A stretch of 64,000 bases of DNA from Lumbricus terrestris (GCA_949752735.1 OX457037.1:13040432-13104431), one strand, 5' to 3'. Counted from the stretch's first letter, positions 48,140 to 60,010 are shown. Translations and numbers: made by a program. Notes: generated from the sequence alone by a model not told the origin.

Positions 48140-49790
48140 TGCATTGGCTACAATCATGGACTTAGACTTCTGCCTAATAGAGCCTAGCGGCTGAGATTGT
48201 GGGTCTACTCAAGTCGCCAAGCGTGAAAAGTATCTTACACTTTAAGATAGCTTAAACGTTGATGGCCTGAATGTTGGCATAACCTTTCTGTTGATGCAGT
48301 GAAAATGAGGCATGTCAAATTTATTGTTGACTTGTCTCATAAATTAAAATAGAGTCTACAAAGAGTCTACAGAGTCTACAAGTGCTATAAGCTATAGTCA
48401 ATTTATAACAGCTTTTTCCAGAAGAGTGGCGCGTTAATATAAATTATTGTTTAGTTGACGAAAGAGCTGTTAGTATACACAAACTTATTATATAAGCAGC
48501 TTATAAATAAGCGGTGTATTATTAATAGAATTATAGAAGCATGTACAGATTTATAAACTTTGTAGACCTACTAATCCGGTCGCTATTTCTTTTAGCATCG
48601 CTCTGCTTGCATGTAAATCTATTCGAGCGTGCAGAGTTTGAAAACGCTTGGCACAGATGTAAGATAGCTTCAGAATTAAGAACAACAAGAAGCTTTATGA
48701 ATTATTACCTAACTATGACAACAAAAGTATCGTTAGACTCATTCTGCTAAGTTACTGTCATCTTCTTCACTTGTCCATCCATTTGTAATTGTATTTGTAA
48801 TTGTAATCGTAAATTTATATAGCGCCCCTTCAAGAAAACTCCTCAGAGGCGCTCCCGACCTGACACCAAACCACAATCATAGAGAATGATTTTCAAGCGC
48901 TTGCGGAAAAGGGGCAAAGAAAGACAAAGAAGTTCATTCCGGAGACTATTTAAATATATTTCAGGGCTGTTTTAAAGGAATTTTTAGAACTGCACAACCC
49001 CTTCTTTTCCGTCCCATCCTCCATGGTAAATTACTTCCAATCGGAGAACAATAATCATTTTTTGCCAGTTTTAACTGTACAGAAGTGCTTCTACAACTGC
49101 ACAAATCCATTTAGAACTGCACTAAGAGGTACGTAGGCTTACAATCAGGCCTAGGTTTTGTCTTTGGATCACATCAAAGTCTACCCGACCAAATCGTAGT
49201 CAAATACAAGTGTAGCCTAATGTGAATACAAAACCTAATGGATATTATCACGACTCTAATATAAAACAAATACTTTAATTTACCTTAACGCAAATGTGAT
49301 CTATCTATCTTTGGTGATGATTGAAACATGGAGGCTCTGCGCGTTAGTTAGTTCACTTCGGAAGCTCAAAAGTCAGATGGGACCAGGGTTTCTTTTAAGA
49401 ATTTTTTCAAACTGTACGACCCCATCCTTCCCTTTAAATCCGCCATGGTACATCATCCAAATTAGCGGATACCAATGACCTTATAAACTATTTTGTGAAT
49501 ATAGGCCTACAGAAATGTTTCTACAACTTCATAAATCCACTTAAAGCAGTACAATAGTAGGCTAATAATATTCAAAATAGGCCTAATGTTAATGGTGATG
49601 ATTACTATGCTGATGTTCTTGATGACGATGATGACGATGATAACAAAGATGGTGAGGATGACGACGATGATGAAGGGGTGAGGAGGAGGATGACGATGAT
49701 GAGGTCGCATCGTTGCAATTGAGGGCATTGGAGGCTAATATTGTCAGTGACCTACATGTAAAGTTCCTAAACCGTCGTTCTAAGTCTGTG
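48140..49790. other. No gene recognised; scattered repeat tails
   Basis: 48775-48865 is a minus-strand retroposon tail with (TTGTAA)n. 48962-49060 and 49383-49470 resemble the MITE at 58567-58663 (CAGGGCTGTTTTAAAGGAAT) without clear ends. 49590-49700 is a GAT/GAC-rich triplet stretch. Confidence 0.55.
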
Positions 49791-49803
49791 GTATATACAT
49801 GTA

Positions 49804-50111
49804 CAGTTGCGGCGTCTGGATTTGAGTTTGGGGGGGGGGGCTGAATCCACGGAGGAAATTTCCACTTTCATCCGCCAAAATTTCTGACGACCTTGTTTTC
49901 GTTATTTGGCCGAAATCTCATGAAAAATTTCCATTTTCCTCGCCAAAAATTCTGACGACTTTTTTTAGTCATTTGGTCGCGATCTCATGGATGTTTCTCA
50001 TTTATTTAGGGAGGCTAATCGTTAAAATATTTAATTTTTACATGCAAAAAACGGATCGCTTTTTTAGAGGGGCTTAGGCTAGTTCCCTAACCCCCTCTGG
50101 CGCCGCTACTG
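49804..50111. mobile_element. MITE, hAT-like ends, about 308 bp
   Basis: CAGTTGCGGCGTCTGG at the left and CTGGCGCCGCTACTG at the right are imperfect inverted repeats. Two interior blocks of TTTCTGACGACCTTG and TTCTGACGACTTTTTTTAGT are shared with 8463-8682. The flanks do not give a clean duplication, so the copy is old. Confidence 0.7.
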
Positions 50112-50640
50112 ATATCATAACGTCATGAAGATGACACACGTACGACTACCGATCGACCGCTCAACATATAAATTCTTGCCGATGGACTGATTTTGCACCT
50201 GAATTCGCTGCTGGGCTTCAGTGAAACACAAAATTATTATGGAATATCGGCAGTGAGCTACATTGATGAACGATATTCTCCCAATTTATTAGTCGGCCGT
50301 AATCAATCGGTCAAGTTAATTAGCAGAACGTGGACATAGGATGATATGCGGTTCTGTTGTCAGGCAAATAGATGTAGGTCCAGGCTAGTTTCCGTTGTCA
50401 GCACCAACAATCCTACATGTACAGTCGTGATCGGAATTATTCCCTCTGTTAATAAAGTGGATAACTTAGGCGTTTCAACTCATACTTTTAATACTAATAC
50501 GGTAATACAGAAATTCGGTAAGAGAACAAGTCTTCTGGAAATGATCAGTCTTAAGTTTAAATCTTCAGCGTAAGCATAATAACAAAAAGTAGATTTTGTA
50601 GGAATCAAATTGAGCGAAAATATGATTAGGCCCTAAGTCT

Positions 50641-53550
50641 TTAAATTGTTTTGACATCGCGAAGCTTTTGTACAAGAAGCCTGTGAATGATGTGCTCAAA
50701 GGGAAGTTTCTTTTTCTGGATAGCAAATCCAGCCAATGCATCTTTATACGGAAGATTGCAATCATTGTAACATCTGACTTTCAAATATCTTGCGATAAAA
50801 TGCTGTCTAACAAAATACTGACATTTAACGGAGTATTCCCCATGAAGATGTATCGAAAGTCCATTCCCACGAAAGTAAGTTAGATGGGAGAAATTGTGCG
50901 CAAACGAAGACTCTGCAGTTAAATCATATTTTCGCATTTCGTCATTCAGAGGCGATAAATAATAAAAGAGTGTGTGAAGCCCAAGCAGAGATTGTATATC
51001 TCCATCGAAAAAAGCATCAAGCGGTGGCGTCACCAAAACATTCACCAACGCAAGCTCCTTCAAATCGTTCTTGAGGTCAGGCTCATGAAGGAGTTGTTCA
51101 CATAAATTCACCACTTTATCGTATTTGCGACACTTGTAAAGGTACAACGCACGATAGCAGTCAGCTGTGTTGCACTGGATTCCAAAGTCCTTGTGGATCA
51201 AACTGTAGAAAGTTGTCATATGTTCTAAAGCATATTCCATCAGAATATTAATCAATGCTTCATTCAGTAATACAGGCTTCGTGTCTCCAGCTTCTGTTTC
51301 TCCAAATGAATTTGTTCGGTGATACACGATCTGTCTCGCGGCGTTAAAATGAGTAGATATATTCCACTTAGGTCTTTTCCAAACACGAGATTTCGATTTC
51401 ATTGAAGCCCTAAAGTATTCGTCCATTTGAAATACTGAATTTGGTAAATAAATACTATACCCCAAACGTGTTGAGTTTCTTCTGTCATATGCTACAATTA
51501 AATGATGAGCGAAAACCTTTGGCGAAAGACGCAGATCGAGGTAAAGCCGCCTGCCAACGTAACGAAGGCCATTTTCACTGATCTTCTTGCAAAGTACGCA
51601 CAGTCCAATGATTCTTGCAGTATCGTCAAAAAACAACAAACAGCTTGCATTCAGTGGTTCAATTTTCTCTTGAGATTTTTTATCTACGAGAACCTCCAGG
51701 CAGTAACGTATTGCCTGCTGGTATTCCGATGAGGAAAAATGGAGTGCGGCAAGATAAGCCAAAGCTGCAGGAACAATGCACTTGCAATCAGAATAACCAT
51801 ATTCTAGAGCCTGTTTTAGAAAACAATTTGACATGAGTGACACTAGTTGAAATTCTGAACGATAATTTGACCCGATTAAATTTTCTAATAGATTTTGAGC
51901 TCGGAGGAATTGACACCAAGTATTTTGTGTGTTGTACAGTTTCGGAAAATTGTGATACCAAGATCTTATAATTTTAGGTTGCTTCGAAACTGCCATCACA
52001 AATTCATCCAGGAGCAGGCTGTTCCACGACATATCTCCGCAACATAAGCCATATACAATATGCAAACTGCATAAAAGATTGTCATAGTGTCTAAAACCCA
52101 AAACTTTCACTATTGTTGGATTAAGTGTCCATTTACTACCGATTCTGGGAATGAGAAATATTTCGTAATATCCCAACGTTAAGATAAATGGCAGTCCTGA
52201 ACTTAACCGGCTTTTTATTACATAGCGACAATTCCCTAAGGAATAGTTGAATCTGAAAGTAAAGGACAATTCCAATGATTTTAGTTTACTCGCCTTCCGA
52301 ATTTCCGGAACAAGACGTAGTGACAAATAAAATATGTTATTTGGAACCTCTCCTGCCTCGTTTGGATCGTTTTGCATCCGAGTGACTGGATTTAGGTAAT
52401 TTTCCACAAACCATTGACCAAGAGTTTCAGAATTTCGGAATTCATTTAGTCGTCTTTTGGTCCTTTCAAGAATTGTGGAACTAGACGGCTTCTGAAATAA
52501 GTTTGCTTCTGGAATAAAGTAGTTCGGACAGTATCCCCTCTTTAGCCAGACTGATAGCTTTTGCAACAACTTACAGCAGATTGCAATAACACAAGATGAA
52601 TTCCACCATTCTGGTGACATCTCTTCACAAGTCCATAACATCAACGTCTTCAAATGGTACGTACAGATAACTTCATCTTCCTTTGGACAATCCTTTTGGA
52701 TTAATTCTCTCTTTGCAAAGAATCTGAGCATATGATAGACAATCTGCTGAATTTGAGTCCAACTCTGCAGTAAAATTACTTCAGCGAATGAAAATGAAAA
52801 TCGCCACTGGAACTTATCGTCTCTGCAAGAACGATGCTGAACATAGACAACGTGGCAACCATTTTCTATAACCTCGGAGATTGTATCAATTGCTGGCCAT
52901 CCATAATTTCTAAATCGTTTTGTCCAATTTTGAGCTTCTTTAGGCCACTGAGGACACCACACGCCCATGACAAAATCGCTTGGTAGATGATCTATAGAGT
53001 CGGAAGGATGTTGGAGGTTTATTGCTGGACCACTTAGAGTCGTTTGCAACAGCGCATTTTTAGCTGCATCAATCAACGGGTTAGGATTCAGTGTCAAGTA
53101 CCGGTATTTGTCTGAATGAGCCGCGCTATGCAATTCGCATTGTCTGTTATGCCAATTATATTTCATTAGTCCAAAATAGCGTAATTTAGCAAAACCAGGA
53201 AACCTAATGTATGCTTCAATCTTGTAACACTCAATGTTATCGGAAAAACCACTCATATCACTTGGGAACATTGGAAAGTTTCCACTGAAAGCCAGCTCAT
53301 TGACTTTGGAAACTAAATAGTCAAGATCGTCGATGCACGTATTCAGAGGTCGAATATAGAACTCTGCGTGGCTACCACACAAAATTGCATATTGAATTGA
53401 TGGTTGGTTCCGGGATGGGAGTAAGTTATGCATATGATCACAAACTGTTGCCAAAGTGACTGACTTTGGAAGTAATTGACATGTACCAGTGATGAACCAG
53501 GATGTCATTGATTCCACTTCCTTGTCTGAAGCACCCTCATCTTTTGTCAT
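50641..53550 (-). CDS. Mab-21 / cGAS-like receptor family protein with helical TPR-like C-terminus
   Basis: One uninterrupted frame of 969 residues. Residues 55-78 hold the nucleotidyltransferase signature: GS at 59-60, then DDLDY with D75 and D77 as the metal-binding pair. Conserved Mab-21 landmarks follow: WCPQWPKEAQNW (198-209), FQWRFSFSFAEVILL (247-261) and CTYHLKTLMLWTCEEMSPEWW (296-316). cGAS-like enzymes make cyclic dinucleotides on sensing nucleic acid, but many Mab-21 proteins are inactive; the third acidic residue cannot be fixed by eye. Residues 330-969 are mostly helical, with TPR-like pairs near 593-623 and 795-822. Long Mab-21 proteins of this kind form large families in lancelets, hemichordates and molluscs. 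No signal peptide or membrane segment. An acceptor-like TTTTTCCAATTTAAG touches the ATG, so a non-coding 5' exon is possible. A possible AATAAA lies about 350 bp past the stop. Confidence 0.9.
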   Translation of the reverse strand: MTKDEGASDKEVESMTSWFITGTCQLLPKSVTLATVCDHMHNLLPSRNQPSIQYAILCGSHAEFYIRPLNTCIDDLDYLVSKVNELAFSGNFPMFPSDMSGFSDNIECYKIEAYIRFPGFAKLRYFGLMKYNWHNRQCELHSAAHSDKYRYLTLNPNPLIDAAKNALLQTTLSGPAINLQHPSDSIDHLPSDFVMGVWCPQWPKEAQNWTKRFRNYGWPAIDTISEVIENGCHVVYVQHRSCRDDKFQWRFSFSFAEVILLQSWTQIQQIVYHMLRFFAKRELIQKDCPKEDEVICTYHLKTLMLWTCEEMSPEWWNSSCVIAICCKLLQKLSVWLKRGYCPNYFIPEANLFQKPSSSTILERTKRRLNEFRNSETLGQWFVENYLNPVTRMQNDPNEAGEVPNNIFYLSLRLVPEIRKASKLKSLELSFTFRFNYSLGNCRYVIKSRLSSGLPFILTLGYYEIFLIPRIGSKWTLNPTIVKVLGFRHYDNLLCSLHIVYGLCCGDMSWNSLLLDEFVMAVSKQPKIIRSWYHNFPKLYNTQNTWCQFLRAQNLLENLIGSNYRSEFQLVSLMSNCFLKQALEYGYSDCKCIVPAALAYLAALHFSSSEYQQAIRYCLEVLVDKKSQEKIEPLNASCLLFFDDTARIIGLCVLCKKISENGLRYVGRRLYLDLRLSPKVFAHHLIVAYDRRNSTRLGYSIYLPNSVFQMDEYFRASMKSKSRVWKRPKWNISTHFNAARQIVYHRTNSFGETEAGDTKPVLLNEALINILMEYALEHMTTFYSLIHKDFGIQCNTADCYRALYLYKCRKYDKVVNLCEQLLHEPDLKNDLKELALVNVLVTPPLDAFFDGDIQSLLGLHTLFYYLSPLNDEMRKYDLTAESSFAHNFSHLTYFRGNGLSIHLHGEYSVKCQYFVRQHFIARYLKVRCYNDCNLPYKDALAGFAIQKKKLPFEHIIHRLLVQKLRDVKTI

Positions 53551-53588
53551 CTTAAATTGGAAAAAGACAGTTATCTTTACTCTGAATC

Positions 53589-54961
53589 CAGGCCCGGCCT
53601 TAGGGCAAGGCGAGCGAGGCAGCCGCCTTGGGTCCCGCGCTTCCAGGGGCCCCGCGCTGCTGGCTATAATTTTTTCTTTGTCGAGATTGACAATGGTTTC
53701 GTCGTATAACAGCTAAGCTTATGCTTGCAGTCAATTTGTCACTTGAATGTTATAGGGTGATTTTGAAAGAACAAAACTTCCTCACAGCTAGCCTACTTTT
53801 TTAGCCTAGGCCTGTATGTAAGAATTTTCTCCGGAAAACCGTAATTAACTCATTTTGCTTCAAATTCGCAAATGGACGTCCGCGCACAATTTGCAGCAGA
53901 AGGCAAAACACAATGATAGTGGTGACATTTTAGCGAGAGCTTAGACTTAGAGAATGCAAATTAAGCAGGCCATTTAGAACATGGATGTTTTCAGAAAGGT
54001 GTCTAGACTCTAGAATAATGTAAATTTACTTCGTGAATAATTAGCATCATTAGTGCACTGGTGAAAAGAAAATTGTAAAAAACCAAAACGTAGGCCTCAG
54101 TTGTTAAATAAATCTCAATTTTCGGGGCGGGGTCTCTCTTGCCCCTAAGCGTGGGCGCTAATGATTTTGCATTACTAAATAGGCCTATGTCTATGCCTAG
54201 GCCTACATAGGGTAGTATATAGGGAAGCCTTCTAAGATGGAACGCTTCGTAAGATGGGACACACCTATTGCTACCGCTGTTCGCAGAAGCCCGGCCTTAG
54301 GGCAAGGCGTGAGAGGCCCCGCCCCGAAAATTGAGATTTATTTAACAACTGAGGCCTTCGTTTTAGTTTTTATCAAATTTCTTTTCACCAGTGCACAAAT
54401 GATGCTAAAATTCTTACATACAGGCCTAGGCTCAAAAGTAGACTGTCAAGAGCTGCGAATATCATATCACGTATATTAATTAGACTCTACCTATAGCAAC
54501 TGCTAAATGTGTTAATACTTACGGTGCTTCTGTCTTGTTTTGATTTATAGGCTAATTGAAATTTTTAATGTTCGCTGATGCTATTTCACATTATTAAGTT
54601 TTCCTAATCCGACATTGTGGAAATTATTGTCTTTTTGTATGGACATAGTTGCTCAAGTTGGGACTTGGGACATAATATTATATATTATTAGTAATTGTTT
54701 TTAATGACAATAATATCGCTTTTTGGAAAATTGCTATTATTTTACATGCATCATTTGAAAGTCAAACATATAGGTCACATCAGTGTGGCTTATAACAAAA
54801 TAGTGCTGTTAGCTCAAAAGAAATTTGGGAAACAACGTTAAGTGTCCCATCTTAGGTGACTCTCCCCCACCAGTGCCGTATTGACAGGAAATCAACTTCG
54901 TAAATTTATGCTTGAGGACCCGATGCTGCCTTGAGCCCCGCAAACCCTAGGGCCGGGCCTG
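53589..54961. mobile_element. Composite hAT-type element, copy 2, 1373 bp
   Basis: Ends CAGGCCCGGCCTTAGGGC / CCTAGGGCCGGGCCTG with a perfect 8-bp duplication TCTGAATC (53581-53588, 54962-54969). It contains the same inner inverted-repeat unit as copy 1 (TAAGATGGGACACACC / GTGTCCCATCTTAGGTGACT). It also has an extra inverted duplication of about 110 bp (54047-54150 against 54290-54412) absent from copy 1. Its right-hand (plus) start is 38 bp upstream of the Mab-21 gene ATG. Confidence 0.92.
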
Positions 54962-55194
54962 TCTGAATCAAGTCATGATCGTCTCCATTAGCACCCTATT
55001 TATTAAAATATTGTCATTATTTTTAGTGGCAATGCAAGATAGTTTTATATTTCACCCATAGCCTATTAAGAGCAACTGGTTGCCTTCAACATTTAGACCA
55101 ACATATTAAAAAGTCATTCTTAGGCAGTTTACTTTTAGACGTCCTATGTAGCCTATGATGGTTGATAGTCTGATATTTACCACTCTAATCACAC

Positions 55195-55585
55195 GAATGA
55201 AAAATCATTATGACTGTAGTCCAACGTTTCGGATTGCTACTCTTGTTTCACACTCCATCCTTGGTTGCTCTCCATCTTACCTACGCGATCTCTGTCCTCC
55301 AGTCTCTGACGTTGAAGCGCGTCGCCCTCCTTGCTATGATGATATATGAAGGGCAACTTCTAGTTCCACGGGCTCGCTTAACTGCCAAACAACGCCGAGC
55401 TTTCTTGATTGTTCTCCGTATGGAACGACCTAACGTCGAAGCTTCATTTATTACATTAGATCAGCCAAACTTTGTTTAATAAATTTCTCAGTGTTCTTTC
55501 TTTTGCCGCGGCTGAACTGGGAGTACACCTGAGTTGATTTCTTGGAGGGACGATACGCAAGTTCATAGAATGAATGAATGAATGA
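55195..55585 (+). mobile_element. CR1-like LINE, 3' end, decayed
   Basis: Across two frames: VSHSILGCSPSYLRDLCPPV, then LLVPRARLTAKQRRAF, typical of the CR1-group C-terminus. It is followed by the tail GCTGAACTGGGAGTACACCT, GATTTCTTGGAGGGACGATA and (TGAA)n. Confidence 0.82.
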
Positions 55586-55589
55586 ATAA

Positions 55590-57180
55590 CAATTTAGATT
55601 CAAACCCTTGAGATTCAATCTCAATGTTGAAAGAGTTGGCTAACATAGCCTAATTGCTTTAACTCAATTAATTGAACAATGCAAACATCTAACTTGAAAC
55701 CAGTCTAATGATCTTAAATGCAAACACATACCTGGTTCACATGCACTTAGACTTACCATGTACTTCTTCATTATTCGATAGTATCCAGGTTGAGAGAGAA
55801 ATTTATTTTACAAAAACATGCTCTATGTAAATATGACATCCAGACCACAATTGAACCACTTTAGGGTGCAGCTAAATATATTCGTCAATGTCTGTTTTTC
55901 GCGAATATAATTATTTAGAAAGTTTGTTAACCCACTATCTACAATCCTCAAAACCTTCAACCTTTTAATGAGCGTAGGCCTATAATTATAGTAAATAAGA
56001 ATTCTAAATAGGTAGCCTACATGTATCGGACAAGCGCAAATCCCTAATAAATAAGAGATACTGGTACGTTGTTTTGAGACGAAAAAACATACGACACAGT
56101 AAGTATTTCAGACCCTCATATTCTAAAATGTCTATGCCAGCCTGCATGCAGCGAAAGCATACGGGCTAGAGATATTAGGCTATAAGACGCAAATTCAGTC
56201 TAAGTCCTGTTTCCTCCGAAACGCCCAGTCATCAAAGACCATATTGAGGAAGTTATTATGGCTACAAGTTCACTTAAATATAGACGTCCATTAAACTACG
56301 CTCAATGAATCACAGAACTATCACTTTCCAGATGGCTAAGTCCACATATGGGCTACCGTACTCTACACCTCGACACATTATGACAGTTTCATTTAAACAG
56401 GAACCATAATAATGGATAGAAATAGGATGTCGAGGCACAAAAGCGCCCATGTTCTAAAACTGCTCACTGGCATAGGCACATGCAGGAACTACTGGCAGGG
56501 TGGAGCTACTTCAGACGCAGAGTAAAGTAGTGAAACGCCCCTCATGAAAAACCCATTTGAGCAGATTACTATGGATAAGTCTAGATGTGAAATTTCTAAT
56601 TGTAGGCCATCAAAGCATAATACGTCCAAAGAAACCCTGAACTAATTACTATCGCAAACTGAGAAGTTTGCGATATTTTCTTGAGTCACGTTCAATGGGA
56701 AAGGGTTTTAAACTAGGGGCCTGCGGATATAGCATTATTGCTACCCGACCCGTACCCGCGAGTATACCCGTACCCGTACCGTATCCGCCACGTCATTAAC
56801 AGAACTTCATATAGTCCAATTCCCTGCCAGGCAAATAGACAACTACAACTCAGCATGCAGTTTTAACAATAAATACACTGATGATGAAGAAGAAGAAGGT
56901 GATGATGGTGATGATCGTGGCGGTGGCGGTTGTGGTGGTGGTTGTGGTGATAGCAGTGGCAGTTGTTTTTGTAGCAATAGTAGCAGAGCAGTTGTGGTGG
57001 TAGTAGCTGTATCAGCAGCAGCAGTAGCAGCAGTAAAAATCGCAACGAGGCAATGGATAACATTTACTCTTACCCATAGCCCTTCATATAACTTTCTCAG
57101 ACACCGATGGCAATGTCCATGTATAATGTAGCACATAATAATATTATTATTTGCATTAAGTGCAGGTGTATGTGCATGCG
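55590..57180. other. No gene recognised; triplet-rich stretch
   Basis: AT-rich DNA. 56750-56790 repeats ACCCGTACC, and 56880-57040 is a GAT/GGT/GCA triplet-rich stretch whose open frames are artefacts. Confidence 0.5.
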
Positions 57181-57185
57181 AATAA

Positions 57186-57312
57186 ATTTGGTGGAGTGGG
57201 GTGAGGTTGGAGGGGTTGGTGAGGTGGAGAAGAGTGGGGAGGGAGAGGTGGGCTTGGGGTGACCTGGGGTGGAGTGGGGTAGAGTGGGGTTGGGTGGGTG
57301 GGTTGAGGAGCG
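57186..57312 (+). repeat. G-rich tract
   Basis: Many GGGG/GGTGG runs closely spaced on the plus strand (GGGTGGGTGGGTTGAGG near 57295), able to form G-quadruplexes. It directly precedes the inverted-repeat element at 57326. Confidence 0.75.
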
Positions 57313-57325
57313 GGCGGTTGACGAG

Positions 57326-57782
57326 CCGGTGACACGAAACGGAGTATCCCCCTGAAAGCTATCCGGGGGGGATGAATTAATCTATCCCCCGGATGGAATT
57401 AACCGGTCTATACTATCCAGGGGATAAACCATTCTGTCCCCTTTTTGAAAAATGCGCATAATAAAAAAAATTAAGCTGTAATCAAAATTTAAAGTGGCTC
57501 TAATTGTTTTAAGTGTCCTAAGCAATGCTCAGATAAAGGCAACTCGAATTTATTTAGTGACTCTTGAGTGTTCTTAAGTGTTTTAAATGTTTTAAATGCT
57601 CTAAAAACAGGGCAAAACAAATTATCTAGTAGGAATAAACATACCTGTTACTGTCATTGTTCAAAACAAAGCGGATGAAAATCAATTTGCAAAATAAAAT
57701 ACACGCGGAAGCGGTTTTTTCGACTTTTTTAATTTGGGGGATACAATTAATACGGGGGAATACTCTATTTCGTGACACCGGC
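57326..57782. mobile_element. Inverted-repeat element of unknown class, 457 bp
   Basis: CCGGTGACACGAAACGGAGT at the left and its near-complement ATTTCGTGACACCGG at the right. Next to each come GTATCCCCC and GGGGGAATACTC. The interior repeats ATCCCCC/GGGGGAT blocks. No 8-bp or TA duplication is clear, so the superfamily stays open. Confidence 0.7.
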
Positions 57783-57899
57783 AGTGAGGGTTGGGAAGTA
57801 AGGAATTGGCCGGGAGCGGGGCGAATCCTATATTTCCCGGACAACGCCGGTTACCTTAGCTATATGCCAATAAATTACAATTGCAACTAGCCTATTGAA

Positions 57900-58560
57900 A
57901 TTACGTAATTCCAATAACTCAATTTTTATTACTACCCATCCAGACTCGTAGGCCTACCGTCCTTTTAAGTCATGTCAGCCCTCTATAAGTGCATTCTCAA
58001 CAATTAAGCGACTGTGTAACCCGTAGTACTTCCCTTCCTTGTTACTGAGTTGCGGTATTGTCAACCGGTATTTTTCACCTTAAACGAATATATGTATATA
58101 AGTGATTGAAAAGATCCGACCGTCAAGACTTAATTCATTACGGCTGTTTAGTTGAAGAGGTAGTCTAGCCCTGCCGAATGGCCATAACCACCTAGAGGAA
58201 ATTTCATAACACGATGCAGTGATGCACTGCCACACGTAAGAGCGTGTCTCTCTAGACGTCTGGGTTTTCCAGATTACTGTTGTGCACAAGTCATGTTAGC
58301 CTAATTATAACAGGCAAGAATTGAACATCCGTAACCAGAACAGACTTTGTATTTTGGTTGGCGTCGAATGTGTCCGGCCTCGAGGCCGCTAACCGGTAAA
58401 ATGTTGTCGTTACGTCGAGAAGCACGAAATCAATTTATCAAAAACGCTCAGTCAAAATAAAATTAATAGGCAGGTTAAGTGGGTTCAGGGTCAAGATTCT
58501 TAGGTGAGATGCGGATAAACACAGACGGTTTTGAGGGTTTCTCCATCTCAAACCGAAGTC
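57900..58560. other. No feature recognised
   Basis: Ordinary DNA without repeat ends or coding similarity. Confidence 0.5.
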
Positions 58561-58566
58561 GGGAGG

Positions 58567-58663
58567 CAGGGCTGTTTTTAAGGAATTTTTAGAACTGCAC
58601 ATTGCACAGCCCCTTCTTTTCTTTCCAATTCTCGTTGTACAGCTGCACGTTAAAAAAGCCCTG
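58567..58663. mobile_element. Tiny hAT-type MITE, 97 bp
   Basis: Ends CAGGGCTGTTTTTAA / TTAAAAAAGCCCTG, perfect 8-bp duplication TCGGGAGG (58559-58566, 58664-58671). Relatives at 48962 and 49383. Confidence 0.93.
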
Positions 58664-58953
58664 TCGGGAGGACAGACATCGTGTCCACGACATAAATGCC
58701 GTGACTGGTAGCCTATCGGTCATGTTATCACTCTTATGAAAACCATTTTACTTATCATTGAGCGAGAGATAGATGAAGACAAACAGACAGACAGAGGTTA
58801 GCAAGGTAATTAGGGGCGTTCTTGCACTTCTATTTTTACACTTTAAGCACTAATTGTCAATATGGATGCTGAGTCTCTGACAACTTTAACAATTGATATT
58901 TTAAAAGTTGTATTTACATTTTATTCGACTCTTTTGACGAACATTGTTTTAGC

Positions 58954-59333
58954 CATGGGCGGAGACCTAGAGGGGGACAGGGGGGACGGTCCCCCCAATG
59001 AAAGTTTTGGGGACGGCCCATGCATTTGTCCCCCCCCCCCCAATGTTTGAGCGTCAAGACTTTTTTGGCGGCGAAAATAGAAAATTTCGTCGAGGAGATT
59101 TTGGCTGGATGACTAAAAAAAGGTCATCAACTTTTTTGGCGGCGAAAATAGAAAATTTCGTCGAGATTTTGGGCGGATCACTAAAAGAAAAAAAAGAAAA
59201 AAAGGTCATCGACTTTTTTGGCGGCGAAAATAACTTTTTTCCGAGATTTCGCCGGTCTTCAGAAATTTTTCTGAAAATCTCGCGTCTTTCCGTCCCCCCC
59301 CCCCCCAATTCTCGGCCCAGGTCTCCGCCTATG
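58954..59333. mobile_element. hAT-type MITE, 380 bp
   Basis: Ends CATGGGCGGAGACCT / AGGTCTCCGCCTATG with perfect 8-bp duplication GTTTTAGC (58946-58953, 59334-59341). The inner block TTTTTTGGCGGCGAAAATAG is repeated three times. Sister of 43656-43977. Confidence 0.93.
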
Positions 59334-59580
59334 GTTTTAGCCCTAATACGAACAAGCGAAAAATCAACTTAATTTGAACAAAGGTGGTCTAATATAGCTT
59401 ATATGAATAGTCTGGGTTTTTCTGGGTTTTTTCGGAAGGAAGTCTGGGTTTATTTCTGAAACATCAGTGGCAACACTGTCGGCCTCAGACTTCATAAATG
59501 AAATTGGCAGCCGCATCTCTTCTATCTAGGCTACTTCCTGGGGTTTATTACTGGAACTTTTTTTTATTAAACTCAAAAAT

Positions 59581-59778
59581 TGTTAAGAAACGAAGCGGAT
59601 CACTTAGTAAACGATAAGATTTTAATAAGATTAATCGCCATGATCCATAACTGAACTAGCTGTCATTCTGCTGTTACCGGAAAAGGGAAGAACTAAACGC
59701 GAGAAAGAAGAACTGACGACTACATAATGTTAGGATAATCATAGTCGTTATATAGCGCTAGATCTATAAAGTCCAACA
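59581..59778 (-). repeat. 3' LTR of the copia element
   Basis: 198 bp. On the element's strand it carries GCGCTATATAAC about 20 nt from its start, a plausible TATA box for the element promoter. Identical to 63230-63427. Confidence 0.97.
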
Positions 59779-59789
59779 CCCCTCCTTAA
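59779..59789 (-). other. Polypurine tract of the copia element
   Basis: Minus strand reads TTAAGGAGGGG directly before the 3' LTR, the usual place for plus-strand priming. Confidence 0.75.
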
Positions 59790-59833
59790 CGACTACTTTA
59801 CCATAGCATCATAACAAAAAATAAACTGTTCTC

Positions 59834-60008
59834 TCAATTTAGCTCAATTTCACTAGTAAACTTCCTAGTTTTAACTGCTTCCAAAGGCTTAGCTAAGAGA
59901 TCAGCTATCATGTGTTCACTAGAACAATACTTAATGTCTAGTTCCTTCTTTCTGTACATTTCCCGTCCGAAATGATATTTAGTTCCGATATGCTTTGTTC
60001 TGTAACTG
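59834..60008 (-). pseudogene. Remnant RNase H C-terminus of the copia element
   Basis: After the long frame breaks, the minus strand still encodes YRTKHIGTKYHFGREMYR and KYCSSEHMIADLLAKPLE to a TGA. These are the last motifs of copia RNase H (RTKHI, YHF, MIADxLxKPL). It is in a different frame from the main polyprotein, and the intervening part (end of RT and most of RNase H) is absent. Confidence 0.88.
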
Positions 60009-60010
60009 TT

